DNA of 60,000 bases from Tubiluchus corallicola (taxonomy: Eukaryota > Priapulida > Priapulimorpha > Priapulimorphida > Tubiluchidae): contig JAQGDQ010000173.1 in the NCBI GenBank assembly GCA_030141605.1, positions 161,001 to 221,000 of the forward strand, given 5' to 3'. Every line of letters begins with the position of its first letter. Positions within the stretch are counted from its first letter, which is position 1. Under the pieces are notes generated by a model. The model ran no database searches, was not told the origin of the DNA, and worked only from the letters and a program-made list of their open reading frames with translations. This document shows, piece after piece, positions 57,278-60,000 of the stretch. A program made the position numbers and the translations under genes.

Positions 57278-60000
57278 GGCATGTGAGTTTATCTTCTAAG
57301 TGCCATCTTGATCTGAAATTATTCTTTGCACTTAACACTCAGATGGTGAACAGCAGTCAGTGAAATATTGTGTATCCACAACAATCTAAAAAAATCTAAT
57401 TTTTCATTTCAGATAGAAAAATTCCAGCAACCGCTAAAATCCAATGGAAACTGATATTAACCTGAATCACTTATGCCCTACTTGTATTGTTTTCTAACAG
57501 TAACACAGTACCTGTGATAAAAAAATCATTTTTCCACAAGCAACTTTTTATAATACCATACTTTTAGGGGTACTATAACTTAACGATTTTTTATAGCTAT
57601 TTATTTATTTGATAAATTCTCTGAATTTCCTTACAAAGTACAATGGGCAACTTACAAAGTAAACTACACATAGTACACCTAAACGGTCAAAAAAGAAAAT
57701 GTCAGAAAGCTCTTAATCACGGAGAAAAATTAAACTCAATCTTGGAAAAGAAAAAACGTACTGGGTATTCCTGCTATAGGAATTTTAAACACACTTAAAA
57801 ACATTGAAAACAAAACTTTAACAGGAAATTTGTTAGTTGTCTATCTAATTTCCCTGACATAACTAACCAAATATTTAAGATAATTTTTGTCCAGTGATTC
57901 CGAGCCTCTCGTCACACTATCACAGTCTATACAAATATGTTCATGGGAAATGGGATAAAGTTCAAAATAAAGTATTTATAGACACGTTAGAGTATAGGAA
58001 AATAAAACAAAGTATATGGTGGCTGAATTTATGCAATTTGGCGCAGAAAACAAAATAGGGCAGTTAGCAATATTAACAAGACCAAAATAAAAATGAAACG
58101 GTTATATTACCGAGCATGAATAGCAGCACTGAAACATGGGCTAGTATGACAAGGCCATTGTTTTTGTCTCTTCGACAATAATAAAAATATGGTTATGTGA
58201 AAAAAGTAAGCTTAACTCACCTTTCTATGAACCAGTCATACTTTTGGCTCTTAAGATGCTAATGAATCAGTCAGCTGGCTGGGTTGTGAGGTAAGAAGCA
58301 TCAAAAACAGTGAGTATGATGAGCTTGAATATATTGGAAGTTTATGGTGGTGGTGATAATGAAAATAGTAACAATGATGTTGTTCTTCTGTTGCAGACAC
58401 AAGTCATTGTACAACATTTTAGTTCCATATCATTAGATTTACAAAACTATCGAACTATCCACTTGACTATTACTCAAAATGCTGAGTGATGTTTAGTTAT
58501 TTGAAATAAACAGTAAATTTTTCTCAAGTTTCCAGATGTGGTTCTGAAGGGGCATTAATGAATTTAAGAAAAGGGAGGTTATTCAGCATCACATTATGCA
58601 AAAGTGTATTTTCTGTAGTATTTTGTGCCAATGTAGAATACACAAATACTTTTATTATGTTGTTGTTGCAGGCATGTGTAAAGGTTTTGATATAAGTAGG
58701 AGTGAGCATTAAACATTAACGTTCGATTTAAATGTGTTTTTTAATCCTTATTCGATTTGAACAAATATCCAAAACTTTGGTATGAAGAATTGATGAAATA
58801 GGAAGAAAATGAAATCAATATTCTAGTTACAACTATTATCTTGCTTCTCATTAAAACAATGTTAACATAACTTTTGCAAAGAAAATAAGTAAAAGAAATA
58901 GATGTCAACATTACAACTAAACTGCATGAGTCACTGTGAACTTGTAGAACAAATCAACATCTTCCTTTTATACACATAACACAATCTACCTGTACTTACC
59001 TAAGTGATTATAGAATGGCATGATACAGACGAGTACAAATAACACAAATGTACTTAAAACGTAAATGTTACATTAGTTGCAAAGTCTTACGTTCCTATGT
59101 GCTTGCATCAAGGTAATTCATGCGATCTTTAAATGCAGACATAGAAATAAAACAAGAGTAATTAGATTTGTAGACAATTTTGTGAATATGAATGTAAATC
59201 TCTTATTCTAAATTAGTGACGGTTATACTTGTTAAAATAATAAAATGTCCTTGAAAATCCGGTCTGACAGTTTTTCATTACGTTTTGTTGTTTCCTCGGT
59301 GTGCACTTTATCTTACTAAGATAGGGACAAATGAATGTCACAGTGCAAGACACAAGTAATGTTATAGGGCGCCAAGTAATCCAGTAGCCGAAGTAGGACA
59401 CCTCCGGTAAAACGAATGTGCTTCATTTGTGAAAAGCAGTGTTGTACAAGGGCAGCCCAAGTAGGGCACTAGCGATTTATGTCGAGAATCAAGATCTATG
59501 ACATAATAAAACATAAAACCAAACTTGTTTTAGAAAAAAGTAAATTTATAATAATGATGGATAGTCCTTGACAACTTACAAATGTATTTTTTATAACAAT
59601 ATCATCATTATTATTAGATCCTTTAATAATTATCATCATAACATTAAACTAAGTATCTAATGCTTTAAAGAGAGAAGCTATGTGAGCACATAACTCGCTA
59701 ACCCGTTTACTTAGTATAATACAATTATTTGTCAAAGAGGGAGTGAAAAGGATCACCTGTCTGTGAAGCAAGACAAAATAGAAAATGATATACCATAAGC
59801 AAATGTTGGAATCGCCTAAAAAGTGTGCTCACTTCACTTCAAAGAAGATTAATATTAGCAAAATTATATTAGCTCAGAAAAAAATTCGTTTATTTTATCA
59901 GATGTGTAATAAATTATTCAACGTGTATTGACGTTTTTAGTTATTATTATTGTACGACGTGTCCTTTTTTGGCTAGCCCATATACGACGTGTCCTACTTG
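57278..60000. other. Region upstream of PAK; no gene recognised
   Basis: Should contain the PAK promoter and any 5' UTR exon. An AT-rich segment at 57590-58110 resembles retroposon sequence with a TTTATTTATTTGATAAA end but has no second copy here. At 59385-60000 related words (GAAGTAGGACAC, and inverted ACGACGTGTCCT twice at 59954 and 59982) suggest a repeat running off the window. Confidence 0.4.

Overview
This window is AT-rich (roughly two-thirds A+T) DNA from an invertebrate metazoan. The evidence is spliced genes with GT-AG introns, animal-specific protein families (a TET dioxygenase and a group I-like p21-activated kinase), a mitochondrial 2-oxoglutarate dehydrogenase, and many eukaryotic DNA transposons and LINE remnants. 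I could not fix the phylum from sequence alone. There are no bacterial operons, CRISPR arrays or ribosome binding sites. All three gene models were built by reading exons, splice sites and codon phase by hand, and each spliced frame closes exactly.

Layout. (1) 66-6260, minus strand: the 5' part of OGDH (E1 of the 2-oxoglutarate dehydrogenase complex); the rest lies left of base 1. Two tandem exons (3536-3647 and 1699-1801) encode the same protein segment with the same entry and exit phase, so they look like mutually exclusive alternative exons. (2) 6261-16308: intergenic, with LINE fragments, a hAT element with perfect 8-bp target duplication, a 144-nt palindrome and a MITE. (3) 16309-43254, plus strand: a TET methylcytosine dioxygenase of 2,766 codons in nine coding exons, with 9 kb of first intron. 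The N-terminal half is disordered and I see no CXXC zinc finger. The catalytic double-stranded beta-helix is split by a low-complexity insert of about 1,230 residues, all within one 4.3-kb last exon. (4) 43255-45567: spacer between convergent genes, holding one MITE. (5) 46067-57277, minus strand: a complete PAK kinase of 468 residues in 11 coding exons with an unusually short N-terminus. (6) 57278-60000: upstream of PAK, no gene recognised.

The three genes are unrelated in function: mitochondrial TCA-cycle flux, DNA demethylation (TET consumes 2-oxoglutarate, the OGDH substrate, but proximity alone is no evidence of a link) and Rac/Cdc42 signalling. OGDH and TET are divergent; TET and PAK are convergent.

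The repeat load is high: three copies of a hAT-like element, three of a pogo/Tigger-like MITE, three of a CAGGGATGAGAAT-ended MITE, one piggyBac-like MITE, another pogo-like element carrying the acidic tail of a transposase, a 5S rRNA-derived sequence, several LINE 3' ends, and three minisatellites (34-bp, 22-bp and 91-bp units). The strongest points for follow-up are the OGDH exon pair, the giant insert and apparent CXXC loss in TET, and a GC-rich unexplained block in a PAK intron.
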